A stretch of DNA of 64,000 nt from MGBC120314 sp051877855 (GTDB lineage: Bacteria; Bacillota; Clostridia; Lachnospirales; Lachnospiraceae). This document shows, in pieces, positions 1 through 8,312 of this stretch. A program made the position numbers and the translations under genes. The stretch covers positions 122,981 through 186,980 of the forward strand of contig JBJEJH010000061.1 of NCBI GenBank assembly GCA_051877855.1, written 5' to 3'. The notes below the pieces were generated by a model. The model was given only the letters and a program-made list of their open reading frames with translations, was not told where the DNA came from and ran no database searches. Each line of letters begins with the position of its first letter. Positions within the stretch are counted from its first letter, which is position 1.

Positions 1-767
1 TGATTAATCATGTACATCCACTGGGTCTTATGATAAATCTCATACAGATAGGGCAGAACGAAACTTAAAAACACCATAACAATCGGAGCCCAGGTATAGA
101 TCTCATAGAGCTTTCTCTTTTGACGCTCTTTAAGCACAAATTTATCCAGCGCAATCAATACCCACATTCCCAGGAACAAAAGATATCCCGTCCTGCTGTG
201 GGAGGCCTTATATGTCCAGAGCAACAATGCATTGGTCAGAACAAACTCCTTAATGCCAAGGGTTTCATAATGAATATAAATCAACAATGCTGCGATAATA
301 AACATGTTGACAAAGAACACATTAAAATCCGAATAACCGTAGGTGTGGTATGCGGCTCCTGTCTTCGCATCAAGAATCAGCTTATTATCCTGAAAATATC
401 CTAACATAGAACCGATGACTGCAACCGCTGAACACACAAGATGCACCCAGAAGGTTTTCTTTGCAAGATCCTTAAAACTAATTCCTTTCATTCCAGCCAC
501 AGCCAATGCAGCCAGAAGGAAGGTCTGTTCCCTGGCACGAAAGAATCCGATAGTACTCAACAGCACCAGAAGAATAATAAGTAACAGCTCCTGAGGTTCA
601 TAATTGGTATAGAACATCTTCAGGGCAAGAAAAGCCAATGATATCACAAAAACAATAACAAATATGCGATTATTGGAACTTAAGCCCAGTGCTTTCAATC
701 CGGTCATGGAAAGAAAGAAAATATAATATGCAATTCTAGCGTTTTTTTCCTGTACAATCTTTTCCAC
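1..767 (-). CDS. Polysaccharide polymerase-like multipass membrane protein (partial, 3' end outside window)
   Basis: The frame is open from a GTG at 767 to the window edge, giving at least 255 residues. It is strongly hydrophobic, with several predicted membrane segments, and contains a Ser-Arg-Thr-Gly motif (SHSRTGYL) flanked by hydrophobic segments. This resembles O-antigen/capsule polymerase-ligase (Wzy/WaaL-like) proteins. The GTG start is chosen because GGAG lies 7 bases upstream, inside the end of the WecG-like gene, so the two genes overlap by about 30 bases and are probably translationally coupled. As the last gene of the capsule block it is a good candidate for polymerising repeat units on the outer face of the membrane. 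The polymerase role is inference from context and topology; no enzyme signature is decisive. Confidence 0.7.
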   Translation of the reverse strand, partial: MEKIVQEKNARIAYYIFFLSMTGLKALGLSSNNRIFVIVFVISLAFLALKMFYTNYEPQELLLIILLVLLSTIGFFRAREQTFLLAALAVAGMKGISFKDLAKKTFWVHLVCSAVAVIGSMLGYFQDNKLILDAKTGAAYHTYGYSDFNVFFVNMFIIAALLIYIHYETLGIKEFVLTNALLLWTYKASHSRTGYLLFLGMWVLIALDKFVLKERQKRKLYEIYTWAPIVMVFLSFVLPYLYEIYHKTQWMYMIN

Positions 768-1512
768 TGAATTTCTCCATTAAAACCAAAAAAATGAATC
801 GAAAATTAGTCACTAAATATCTTTTAAATAACCGCTTAGGATCCTGCATCAGCCGATACAGCCACTCCAATGAACACTTCTGCATCCACATCGGAGCCCG
901 TTTAATATTACCCGCATGATAGTCAAATCCGGCCCCCACGCCGATCATTACACCGGTCAATTTATTTCGGTGGTCATACATCCATTTCTCCTGCTTGGGA
1001 GCACCAAGACCAACCCATATAATATCCGGATGGGTCTCATTGATCTTAGTAACAATATCTGCATCCTCCTCATCCGTCAGAGGACGAAAAGGGGGTGAAA
1101 ACATACCTGCCACATCCATATTCGGGTAATTGTCTGAAAGTCTGGTTCCTAAGAGTTCTAAAGTCTCCGGCGCAGATCCATAAAAATAATGCCGAAGCTT
1201 CGTACCTTGATTGGATTCTTGAAACAATCTTTCCATGAGATCCGGCCCCGTCACTCTATTGGCCTCTTTAAATCCGTAGAGCTTACTGACCACCGAAAGA
1301 GGCTTCCCATCCGGCAGTGCCATAGCAGCACTATTTTGAATGAGATTGTAGGAATCATCATCGTGGGACATCACCGTGGTATGGACATTGGATACACAAA
1401 TGTATTCTCCCCGCAAATCTTCCAGATGGTCCTTAATATATTCGGTTATCTCTTCCATTGAGGTTACATTAATATTCGTTCCAAGAATTCTGCAATACTT
1501 TAAATCTTTCAC
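736..1512 (-). CDS. WecG/TagA/CpsF family (GT26) glycosyltransferase
   Basis: The family transfers a sugar (ManNAc, ManNAcA or glucose in known members) to a lipid-linked intermediate at the inner face of the membrane. Family landmarks are visible: an N-terminal stretch with SNVHTTV and ALPDGKPL, then RVTGPDLM, GLGAPKQEKWM, GVGAGFDYHAGNIKRAP and the C-terminal basic WLYRLMQDPKRLFKRY. Length (about 258 residues) is normal. The frame is open to a TTG at 1548 that overlaps the previous gene, but the GTG at 1512 has AGG seven bases upstream and begins 23 bases after the preceding stop, so it is preferred. It sits between two membrane proteins and a polymerase-like protein. The sugar specificity cannot be read from sequence. 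Confidence 0.9.
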   Translation of the reverse strand: MKDLKYCRILGTNINVTSMEEITEYIKDHLEDLRGEYICVSNVHTTVMSHDDDSYNLIQNSAAMALPDGKPLSVVSKLYGFKEANRVTGPDLMERLFQESNQGTKLRHYFYGSAPETLELLGTRLSDNYPNMDVAGMFSPPFRPLTDEEDADIVTKINETHPDIIWVGLGAPKQEKWMYDHRNKLTGVMIGVGAGFDYHAGNIKRAPMWMQKCSLEWLYRLMQDPKRLFKRYLVTNFRFIFLVLMEKFSGKDCTGKKR

Positions 1513-1535
1513 CTTTACACCTGTCAGCAAACCTT

Positions 1536-2315
1536 TTATTTGTCCCAAAACTGATAATAATCATAATTGTCCGTGGAGCCTACATAATAATATCCATAGT
1601 CCGCCGGATCCTTTGTCAGCACGTGATAATCCGAATTAAAAATAATATTATCCACTTCATACATTCTTGCATACGTTGCAATCAATTCAATGTCCGGCTG
1701 TGTCTTACACATTTCTTCATAAATTGCCTGAATTTCCGGTTCATTAATTCCGGACATATAGCCTTCCGCATCCCTTCCGTACAGCAGCTGATAGTAGGAA
1801 GAATACTGTCTCATGGAGCAGTACAATTCATTGGGCACAATAACAACCGGATACCAGGAATCGGTGGAATAATGTTCAATATTATAACCTATTTCCACAA
1901 CACAACGGGGCAGCTTGTACCAGTTCTTTCGATGAGAAAAATTATCCGTATTGTAAATTAATCGACCACCGCACACAATCATCGCCGCAACCAGAAGAAG
2001 GGATACCAGCATTTTCTTCTTATCCTTAAAGGCAAAAATGAGTCTTGTCCCTGCGTAGGCGTTGACAATGGTAGCCGGAAACAGCCACAAAACTCTCCAA
2101 TAGGTTCCAAAGAAATACTTATAATACATAACGTCGATAAAGAACGGATTGAAGAAAATGAGCATCAACACCGCCGGAAATATGGTTAAAACCGCTCTGT
2201 TTTTCTTATCTTTTATGAAAATGAATACCATGGAAGCGATAGCAAAATATACATAAAGACCGGTTCCCGCGAATTTAAGATATTCCTGCCATGCCGCATT
2301 CATTGTTTCCAACAT
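1536..2315 (-). CDS. Membrane protein, C-terminal half of a DUF6077-like pair
   Basis: About 259 residues from the ATG at 2315, which has GAGGAAG five bases upstream; a TTG at 2333 would extend it by six residues and overlap the preceding gene. The first 110 residues hold about four membrane helices, and the rest is a soluble Tyr-rich domain, probably extracytoplasmic. It resembles the C-terminal part of large polysaccharide-locus membrane proteins that I associate with DUF6077, while the gene just upstream resembles the N-terminal part. The two frames meet with a -1 relation at 2327-2333. It may be a natural second subunit or half of a broken gene. No enzymatic motif is recognised; a role in glycan transfer or assembly is inferred only from location. 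Confidence 0.6.
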   Translation of the reverse strand: MLETMNAAWQEYLKFAGTGLYVYFAIASMVFIFIKDKKNRAVLTIFPAVLMLIFFNPFFIDVMYYKYFFGTYWRVLWLFPATIVNAYAGTRLIFAFKDKKKMLVSLLLVAAMIVCGGRLIYNTDNFSHRKNWYKLPRCVVEIGYNIEHYSTDSWYPVVIVPNELYCSMRQYSSYYQLLYGRDAEGYMSGINEPEIQAIYEEMCKTQPDIELIATYARMYEVDNIIFNSDYHVLTKDPADYGYYYVGSTDNYDYYQFWDK

Positions 2316-2326
2316 GTTTTCTTCCT

Positions 2327-3409
2327 CTACCAATAAAACTTAATCGCCATAAAAATCTTGGCACCAAAGGCATACAAAAATGCATATACCGCACAGGGAA
2401 TCAGGGCAAGCCATAATCCACACATACCACGAAAATCACGTTTTCCGATTCCGTAGATCAATGACATAACTCCCCAAAACAATCCTGACAATATTATACC
2501 AAAACCCGATGTAAGGCAGGCTGCGCAGCAACATACCCCCACCGTCACACAATCCCTGACGCCTATTTTACCCTCCGTGCGGTACAACCGAAGGGCCAGA
2601 AGAAAATGCAACGGAACAAATATCGCAGCAAACATTGCCTTTCCCTGCCATATACGGAACAAAAGAAAGGCTCCCGAGTTATACAGGGAATAACCACTAA
2701 AAATCGACATTGCACTAACCAGTCCCACAAAGATGACTCTCTTTTCATCCTCCTCAAAGAGCTGCTGTGCCAAAAGCCAATAAACAACATAGGCTAAGGG
2801 AATCATAAAGAGTGGCACAATACTGTGCATCAGTATCGCAGGGTGAATCATAGACACCTTGCTCAGTAATGCCCAGAACATAATCCATGGCGAGACCATA
2901 TCTTTGAACACTTCTGAAAATTCACTGTATAGAGGCTGACCCGTCACCGGGTTCTCCACCAGCATCAGATCCTTCTGCACCGCTGCAACTGCAGTGGGCA
3001 CATACCTTGCATCATCATCATCCACGTGTTCAAAGTAAGACAACATAAACGCCTGCATCATGATGCTAATCACAACCAGCACCCAGAGAAGGCCTAACTC
3101 TTTAAGCCGTGGCACCAGCTGTCTTGCCATCCTTCGCAAATTGTCCGTATAACGGAACACACCCATAATTGTCTCCACCGCAATAATCGCAACATACAGA
3201 TAAAACAGCGTGTGAAATTTACACTTGTAAATAATCAAAGGGAGGGCAATAATCTGCAATTGCGCAAACATGAGCACAATCCCCATCAGCCAGTTGGCCG
3301 ACCAGGCCTCCACATACTTTTCCCCCATCTTTTGTGTGATGAAATGTCCCAGCACCAGTGGAACAAGTCCAACAAAAAGTATTACTAATACTGCCTTAAC
3401 AACTATCAT
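2327..3409 (-). CDS. Multipass membrane protein, N-terminal DUF6077-like
   Basis: A 360-residue hydrophobic protein with roughly ten membrane helices. Between helices, near residues 125-175, is an acidic loop (HVDDDDARYVPTA) followed by PLYSEFSEVFKD. An acidic Asp cluster after an early helix is common in membrane glycosyltransferases of the GT-C fold, where it binds the polyprenyl-phosphate donor, so a GT-C-like activity is possible. It starts 20 bases after the Wzz-like gene and ends 11 bases before the ATG of the next membrane protein, with which it may form one functional unit. The family assignment is from memory of similar proteins and is moderate; a search against DUF6077 would settle it. 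Confidence 0.6.
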   Translation of the reverse strand: MIVVKAVLVILFVGLVPLVLGHFITQKMGEKYVEAWSANWLMGIVLMFAQLQIIALPLIIYKCKFHTLFYLYVAIIAVETIMGVFRYTDNLRRMARQLVPRLKELGLLWVLVVISIMMQAFMLSYFEHVDDDDARYVPTAVAAVQKDLMLVENPVTGQPLYSEFSEVFKDMVSPWIMFWALLSKVSMIHPAILMHSIVPLFMIPLAYVVYWLLAQQLFEEDEKRVIFVGLVSAMSIFSGYSLYNSGAFLLFRIWQGKAMFAAIFVPLHFLLALRLYRTEGKIGVRDCVTVGVCCCAACLTSGFGIILSGLFWGVMSLIYGIGKRDFRGMCGLWLALIPCAVYAFLYAFGAKIFMAIKFYW

Positions 3410-3429
3410 TTTTCTTCCCCAACAGGCTC

Positions 3430-4716
3430 TTATCCAACATATACCAAACCGAGCTCAGTAATTTGATTTTCTGCCAGCTCATGCTTATATTTTACAACAT
3501 CATATTCCTTGTCCTTACCATCCCCTGCAACAACCACGGTCAGGTCACATAAAGCTGCCACACACACTGCCGCAGCACAAGTCTTTGCTGACGGGCAATC
3601 AATCATTACATAATCATAGGCTCCGGAAAGCTCCTCCAGAGCATGCTTAAAGCCTTCATGGGTAAACAGATCGATTCCCTCCGTAGAAGCCTGTGACCAT
3701 CTTGCCACAGAAACTGCCTTGTCACACTCTTCCACAAGATCCTTTGCCGAAATCTTTCCGGTTATATACTGATACAGTGGATTCTTCTCCACAGAATCCG
3801 ATTCCTGTGCAATCTTTATGACGAGAGCTTTCTTACCATTTACTGCCAGTTTCCCTGCCAGATTGGTGGCAACCGCCTCCCGTTGCTTCTCATCCGAGAT
3901 GGATGTCACTGCAATTCTTGCATAAGAAGAGATTCTTCTGGCAATTCTCTTGTACTCCTCCTGATTATCCTTTTTAACACTTAATTCACCAAGAACGTCG
4001 ATTCCGAAACATTCCAGCACATCGGTTCTTCCCCGAAGCACCGTACTGATTAATGTATAGAAAATTACCGCAACAACGCCAAGAACACCACCGATGATTC
4101 CACCAAGGATTCCATTCTTAATAACGCTCTTTTTCGTAATCTTCTTCTCCTGATTTTCATCGTTTCCTGCGGCCTTCTCCAAAACATATGCATTCGGATG
4201 AACATCGTCCACAAGAACCAGAGTACCTTTGCCGAAATTCTTTTCAAATTCTTCCATTACAATCTTCTTTAATGTTTCAGTCGCTTTCAGAACCCGTTCC
4301 TGATCCAGACCAATCAGAGACCCCTCCAGACTGATTTCCAGCCCGTTGATTCCGGTGGAAATAACCGAAACACTGTTAATCATCTGATAATAATTTGCAT
4401 TAATTCCCTCCGCTTCAGCCAGACCATTTAAACAGGTATATCCTTTGATCATAGAAGTTACATCATCAATACGATTCGCAAAATAATCGCTGTCATCAAA
4501 ATTTGTTACATAGACCACAAAGGATCCATAAACAAGATCCACCTTATTCGCATTATAAAATTCCAGATTCTTCTGCTGTACTTTATACATAAAAAAGAAG
4601 TACCCGCCGGTCAATCCCGCTGACAACACGGCAACCAGCACAACGATCATCCATTTCTTTACAACATACTGTAAAAGATTAAAAAGATCTATCCTCCGAA
4701 CACTTTTATTTTCCAT
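3430..4716 (-). CDS. Wzz-like polysaccharide co-polymerase fused to a degenerate BY-kinase domain
   Basis: The architecture is that of a chain-length determinant: a cytoplasmic N-terminus, a membrane helix at about residues 22-46, an extracytoplasmic domain, a second Gly-rich helix at about 202-226, then a CpsD/Wzc-type P-loop fold of about 200 residues. The ATPase domain keeps its overall pattern (VTS near residue 271, a GKKALVI strand, the Walker B-like YDYVMIDCPSA), but the Walker A loop has become SDEKQREAVATN with no GKS/T. The Walker A' aspartate is missing and there is no C-terminal tyrosine cluster. It probably cannot phosphorylate and may act structurally in chain-length control. The ATG at 4716 is chosen because AAGGAG lies eight bases upstream; the GTG at 4725 is too close to it. 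Confidence 0.85.
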   Translation of the reverse strand: MENKSVRRIDLFNLLQYVVKKWMIVVLVAVLSAGLTGGYFFFMYKVQQKNLEFYNANKVDLVYGSFVVYVTNFDDSDYFANRIDDVTSMIKGYTCLNGLAEAEGINANYYQMINSVSVISTGINGLEISLEGSLIGLDQERVLKATETLKKIVMEEFEKNFGKGTLVLVDDVHPNAYVLEKAAGNDENQEKKITKKSVIKNGILGGIIGGVLGVVAVIFYTLISTVLRGRTDVLECFGIDVLGELSVKKDNQEEYKRIARRISSYARIAVTSISDEKQREAVATNLAGKLAVNGKKALVIKIAQESDSVEKNPLYQYITGKISAKDLVEECDKAVSVARWSQASTEGIDLFTHEGFKHALEELSGAYDYVMIDCPSAKTCAAAVCVAALCDLTVVVAGDGKDKEYDVVKYKHELAENQITELGLVYVG

Positions 4717-4849
4717 TTCTATCACTCCTTATGCATATATAAAATTGTAAAATAAACCCGCTTGTAAAAAACTCCTGTCAAAACGTTTACATACCTAATT
4801 AGTCTACCATAATATACGAATTATTTCCACTAAAATATTCACCATAACA

Positions 4850-4878
4850 TTGACTAAAAAGGAAGAACATTATATACT
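4850..4878 (+). promoter_or_regulatory. Promoter for the plus-strand priming transferase
   Basis: TTGACT (4850-4855) and TATACT (4873-4878) are separated by 17 bases, close to the sigma-A consensus, 62 bases before the GTG start. The 224-base space between the divergent capsule genes is A+T rich and holds no gene. Confidence 0.6.
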
Positions 4879-4940
4879 TTTATTTATAATTTTCCTTTTT
4901 TTTGATACAATTTTATTAACTATGGAATGAGGTAAACATT

Positions 4941-6344
4941 GTGTATCGATATCGTAACAATCTACAAAACATCTTTGTAGTATTTTGTGACTGTCTTGCA
5001 ATCGCTCTCAGCATACATCTTGCCAACTATATCCGACATGGCCAGTGGATGCCCGGAAGCTATGTAACGACAATCACCAATATCTTTTTAATTGCGTATA
5101 TTTTTATCTATTTATTCATAAATCTGAATAGCCATATTTCGGAAAATGGCTATTTTGCTGAATTGATCACCTGTATCAAAATCAGCCTTGCGGTGGTTGC
5201 ACTTTCTATTTTCATCATATATGTGACCCGCCCTGTAGATCCTGATTTTTCTCGTGGACTTGTATTTTACTTTTTAATCATTAACACATTAATGTCCTAC
5301 GCGTTCCACCTGACTTTTCGTTATGTGCTGACCCGGTTTTCCCGCAACAACATTAACTCACGTCAGCTGATGTTGATCTGCGACTATGACAATATCGCAG
5401 CTTTAGTTGACCAGATTCAGCAGAAGAACCGCTGGGATTATTGCATTCGAAGTATTGCTGTGGTCGACAGTGACCATACCGGGGAATCCATACTGAACAT
5501 TCCTATCGTTGCCAAAGATGCCGAATCCATACTGGCTTACTGCAAGGCAAATATCGTGGATGAAGTACTGATTGTCACCGGTACCGGTTCCATCAGCAGC
5601 ATCTTAAACGAGATCATCTCCATGGGCATCACGGTTCATGTTGGACTCAAGACATTTAACCTTAATTTTGCAGCCTTTTCCACGGTGACACGAATCGGCG
5701 GACAAACCACTATCACCTTCGCCAATCGTTTCCTGTCATTAAAGCAGGCGATTGCCAAGAGAATTCTTGATATCATCGGATCTCTTGTAGGTACATTGAT
5801 CACCTTATTATTGACCATTATTATCGGCCCTTTGATCAAACTGGAATCACCCGGTCCGATCTTCTTCGCCCAGAAGCGTGTAGGAAAGAATGGCCGTTAC
5901 TTTAAAATGTACAAGTTTCGTTCCATGTATCAGGATGCCGAGGAACGTAAGAAGTTACTGATGGAACAGAACCAGATGAATGGTCTGATGTTCAAGATGG
6001 ATGATGATCCCCGGGTTACCAAAATCGGCCGTTTCCTTCGCAAAACCAGTCTGGATGAATTTCCACAGTTTATCAATGTATTGAAGGGCGATATGAGTCT
6101 GGTAGGAACAAGACCTCCAACGGTGGACGAATTTCTGCAGTATCACAGTTACCACAAGATGCGTTTAAGTATTAAGCCGGGCATCACAGGGCTCTGGCAG
6201 ATTAGCGGCCGAAGCGACATTACAGATTTCGAAGAAGTCGTGAAGTTGGATGTGCGCTATATCAACGAATGGTCCTTAATGCTAGATATTAAGATTTTGT
6301 TCAAGACCATTATTGTGGTTTTCCAACGAAAAGGTGCCAAATAA
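4941..6344 (+). CDS. Exopolysaccharide polyprenyl-phosphate sugar-1-phosphate transferase (WbaP/CpsE-like)
   Basis: This enzyme primes repeat-unit synthesis by moving a hexose-1-phosphate from a nucleotide sugar to undecaprenyl phosphate. The N-terminus has four to five membrane helices (residues 1-125) and a CoA-binding/Rossmann-like domain (about 140-250). A membrane re-entrant helix at about 275-300 follows, then the bacterial sugar transferase domain with FFAQKRVGKNGRYFKMYKFRSM, KTSLDEFPQFINVLKGDMSLVGTRPP and KPGITGLWQISGR. The 467-residue length is normal. It starts at GTG with GAGG upstream. It is the only plus-strand gene in the capsule locus, with its own promoter and a terminator at 6362-6404. 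A second enzyme of the family is encoded at 8313-9686 on the other strand; which sugar each uses is not visible. Confidence 0.93.
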   Translation: MYRYRNNLQNIFVVFCDCLAIALSIHLANYIRHGQWMPGSYVTTITNIFLIAYIFIYLFINLNSHISENGYFAELITCIKISLAVVALSIFIIYVTRPVDPDFSRGLVFYFLIINTLMSYAFHLTFRYVLTRFSRNNINSRQLMLICDYDNIAALVDQIQQKNRWDYCIRSIAVVDSDHTGESILNIPIVAKDAESILAYCKANIVDEVLIVTGTGSISSILNEIISMGITVHVGLKTFNLNFAAFSTVTRIGGQTTITFANRFLSLKQAIAKRILDIIGSLVGTLITLLLTIIIGPLIKLESPGPIFFAQKRVGKNGRYFKMYKFRSMYQDAEERKKLLMEQNQMNGLMFKMDDDPRVTKIGRFLRKTSLDEFPQFINVLKGDMSLVGTRPPTVDEFLQYHSYHKMRLSIKPGITGLWQISGRSDITDFEEVVKLDVRYINEWSLMLDIKILFKTIIVVFQRKGAK

Positions 6345-6361
6345 TTAATTTAAAACAAATG

Positions 6362-6404
6362 AACCTCGAAACCGATTCACTTTAGAACCCGTTTCGAGGT
6401 TTTC
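6362..6404 (+). terminator. Terminator between convergent genes
   Basis: Inverted repeat AACCTCGAAAC (6362-6372) with GTTTCGAGGTT (6391-6401), followed on the plus strand by TTTCTT. It lies between the plus-strand priming transferase and the end of asnB and could serve both directions, better on the plus strand. Confidence 0.75.
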
Positions 6405-6440
6405 TTATATTGTCGATACATCCCGGGCAATATCTGCTGC

Positions 6441-8309
6441 TTACAGAGAATATCTTGTCTTAATAAAAATCTGCTCCCACAGATACATCTGTAACTCATT
6501 CCACACCAGACTTGCCTCATGGAATCCCGTCTTTCCTTCAATTACATCCATCAAAAGCTGTCTCGTAGCCTTTGGATCCTTTACCAGGGAAGAATTCAGA
6601 TAATCCGAAGAACCGGTAAGATCCAAAAACATCTCCCGGTACGGCCCCTTAATCCAATCCAGAATCGGTGCATTGAATCCAATCTTTCCGCGACGATAGG
6701 TGATATCCTCCGGCATAAATGGCGCCAGCGCATCCCGCACAATGTTTTTGCTATATCCATTGCGCACCTTTGCCCTCCAGTCAATAGAAAAGGCAAACTG
6801 CACCAGCCGATAGTCCATAAACGGCATTCGAATCTCCACTCCGTTGATCATACTGGTTCGATCGTAATTGCGCAAAAGTGTAGGAAGAATCGTTTCGTGA
6901 GTAGAAACAAATAATGTCTTATTCAGCATATCCATTTCCTTAAAGGCCGGATGATCACTGTAGGAACTGCGCACCTCGTCCCTTCCCAATATTTTCTTAA
7001 TCTTCTGTCGTGCTACAATATCAACCATCAACTGCATTTTCGTTTTCTTAAATTCCGCAGAATCCGCCGGGTTATCCGAGTCATTATTCATATCCAGATA
7101 GGTCTTGACGATGGTGTTGACCTCATCCTTGTTTTTCGCATCCCCTAACGCTTTCACAATATCAAAACTGTATCCGCCAAAGAGCTCATCGGCACCATGT
7201 CCATCCATGGAAACCAGTGTCCCGTAATTTCTTTCCTGCTCATAAATCTTAATCATCGGAACCTGCATATTCGTGTACAGTTCCTCAAACAGATAAATAT
7301 ATCGATACAGTTCCTCCATGGATACCGTATCCTGAATACTAAGAAATGTGCTCTCGATCCCCAGATGATCCGTTACCTTCCTGGCATAAGCCGATTCATC
7401 CAGACTTGTTCCCGGGAAACATGCCACATAGGCGTGTTGCCAATCCTTTGCCATTCGGCCGGTTCCGCCATTCTTTGCAATATCTGCCATGGCACAAATC
7501 ACCGCGCTGGAATCCAATCCGCCACTTAGTGCCGTACCAATGGTAACATCGCTACGCATACGAATCTTACAGGCATCCAGAAAAAGTTCGCGGAACATCT
7601 CAACCTGCTTATCATACTCGCCGGGCACATCCATAATGTGATCCAACGTATTCCACCAGCGCTTTAATATAAGCTTTCCATCTTCGAACCATCCACAATA
7701 TCCTGCAGGGAAACGCTTGATTCCCTGAATAATACAATCACTTTCATTTTCATAGTGCACCTTGGCGCGATATCGTCCAAAGGCCTCCATATCCGCCTCT
7801 ACATGGTCAAACAGCGGTGTGATGGTCTTCATCTCCGACCCAAAGGCAAGTCCTCCCTCCGGCATCTTTGCATAATACAACGGCTTGACACCAAAACGAT
7901 CCCGGCTTAAGAAGAGCCGCTTTTGTTCCTGATCCCATATAGCGAAGGACCACATACCATTAAAGTGATTCTGGCAGTCCTCTTTCCACTCAATAAATGC
8001 CGCAAGTATCACCTCTGAGTCCGTCTCGCTCTTAAAGGTATATCCCTTGGCAATCAATTCATTTCTTATTTCAATAAAATTAAATATTTCTCCGTTGAAA
8101 GTTAACCAGTATCTCTCATTGGCATAAGACATCGGCTGCTTACCGTTTTCCGAAAGATCCAGAATCGCAAGACGTCGGTGTCCCAGTGTCACGCCATTCT
8201 TCTGCCACAGACCATATCCATCCGGTCCGCGGTGCATCATCTGATTCAAGCAAAATAGTGCTTTTTCTTCGCTGATATCAACATTTACCGCACCAAAAAT
8301 ACCGCACAT
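6441..8309 (-). CDS. asnB: Asparagine synthetase, glutamine-hydrolysing
   Basis: Class II glutamine amidotransferase plus ATP-pyrophosphatase. The mature N-terminus MCGIFGAV carries the nucleophile Cys2, followed by the RHRGPD-type motif (MMHRGPDGYG), GHRRLAI, LTFNGEIFNF and the synthetase P-loop SGGLDSSAV at about residue 264. Length, 622 residues, is full. It makes asparagine from aspartate, or amidates another carboxylate. It sits three bases after the priming transferase at the end of the glycan operon, where AsnB paralogues often amidate uronic-acid sugars or act on other polysaccharide precursors. That role here is inference; the sequence alone only supports an intact AsnB-type enzyme. 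Confidence 0.93.
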   Translation of the reverse strand: MCGIFGAVNVDISEEKALFCLNQMMHRGPDGYGLWQKNGVTLGHRRLAILDLSENGKQPMSYANERYWLTFNGEIFNFIEIRNELIAKGYTFKSETDSEVILAAFIEWKEDCQNHFNGMWSFAIWDQEQKRLFLSRDRFGVKPLYYAKMPEGGLAFGSEMKTITPLFDHVEADMEAFGRYRAKVHYENESDCIIQGIKRFPAGYCGWFEDGKLILKRWWNTLDHIMDVPGEYDKQVEMFRELFLDACKIRMRSDVTIGTALSGGLDSSAVICAMADIAKNGGTGRMAKDWQHAYVACFPGTSLDESAYARKVTDHLGIESTFLSIQDTVSMEELYRYIYLFEELYTNMQVPMIKIYEQERNYGTLVSMDGHGADELFGGYSFDIVKALGDAKNKDEVNTIVKTYLDMNNDSDNPADSAEFKKTKMQLMVDIVARQKIKKILGRDEVRSSYSDHPAFKEMDMLNKTLFVSTHETILPTLLRNYDRTSMINGVEIRMPFMDYRLVQFAFSIDWRAKVRNGYSKNIVRDALAPFMPEDITYRRGKIGFNAPILDWIKGPYREMFLDLTGSSDYLNSSLVKDPKATRQLLMDVIEGKTGFHEASLVWNELQMYLWEQIFIKTRYSL

Positions 8310-8312
8310 AAT

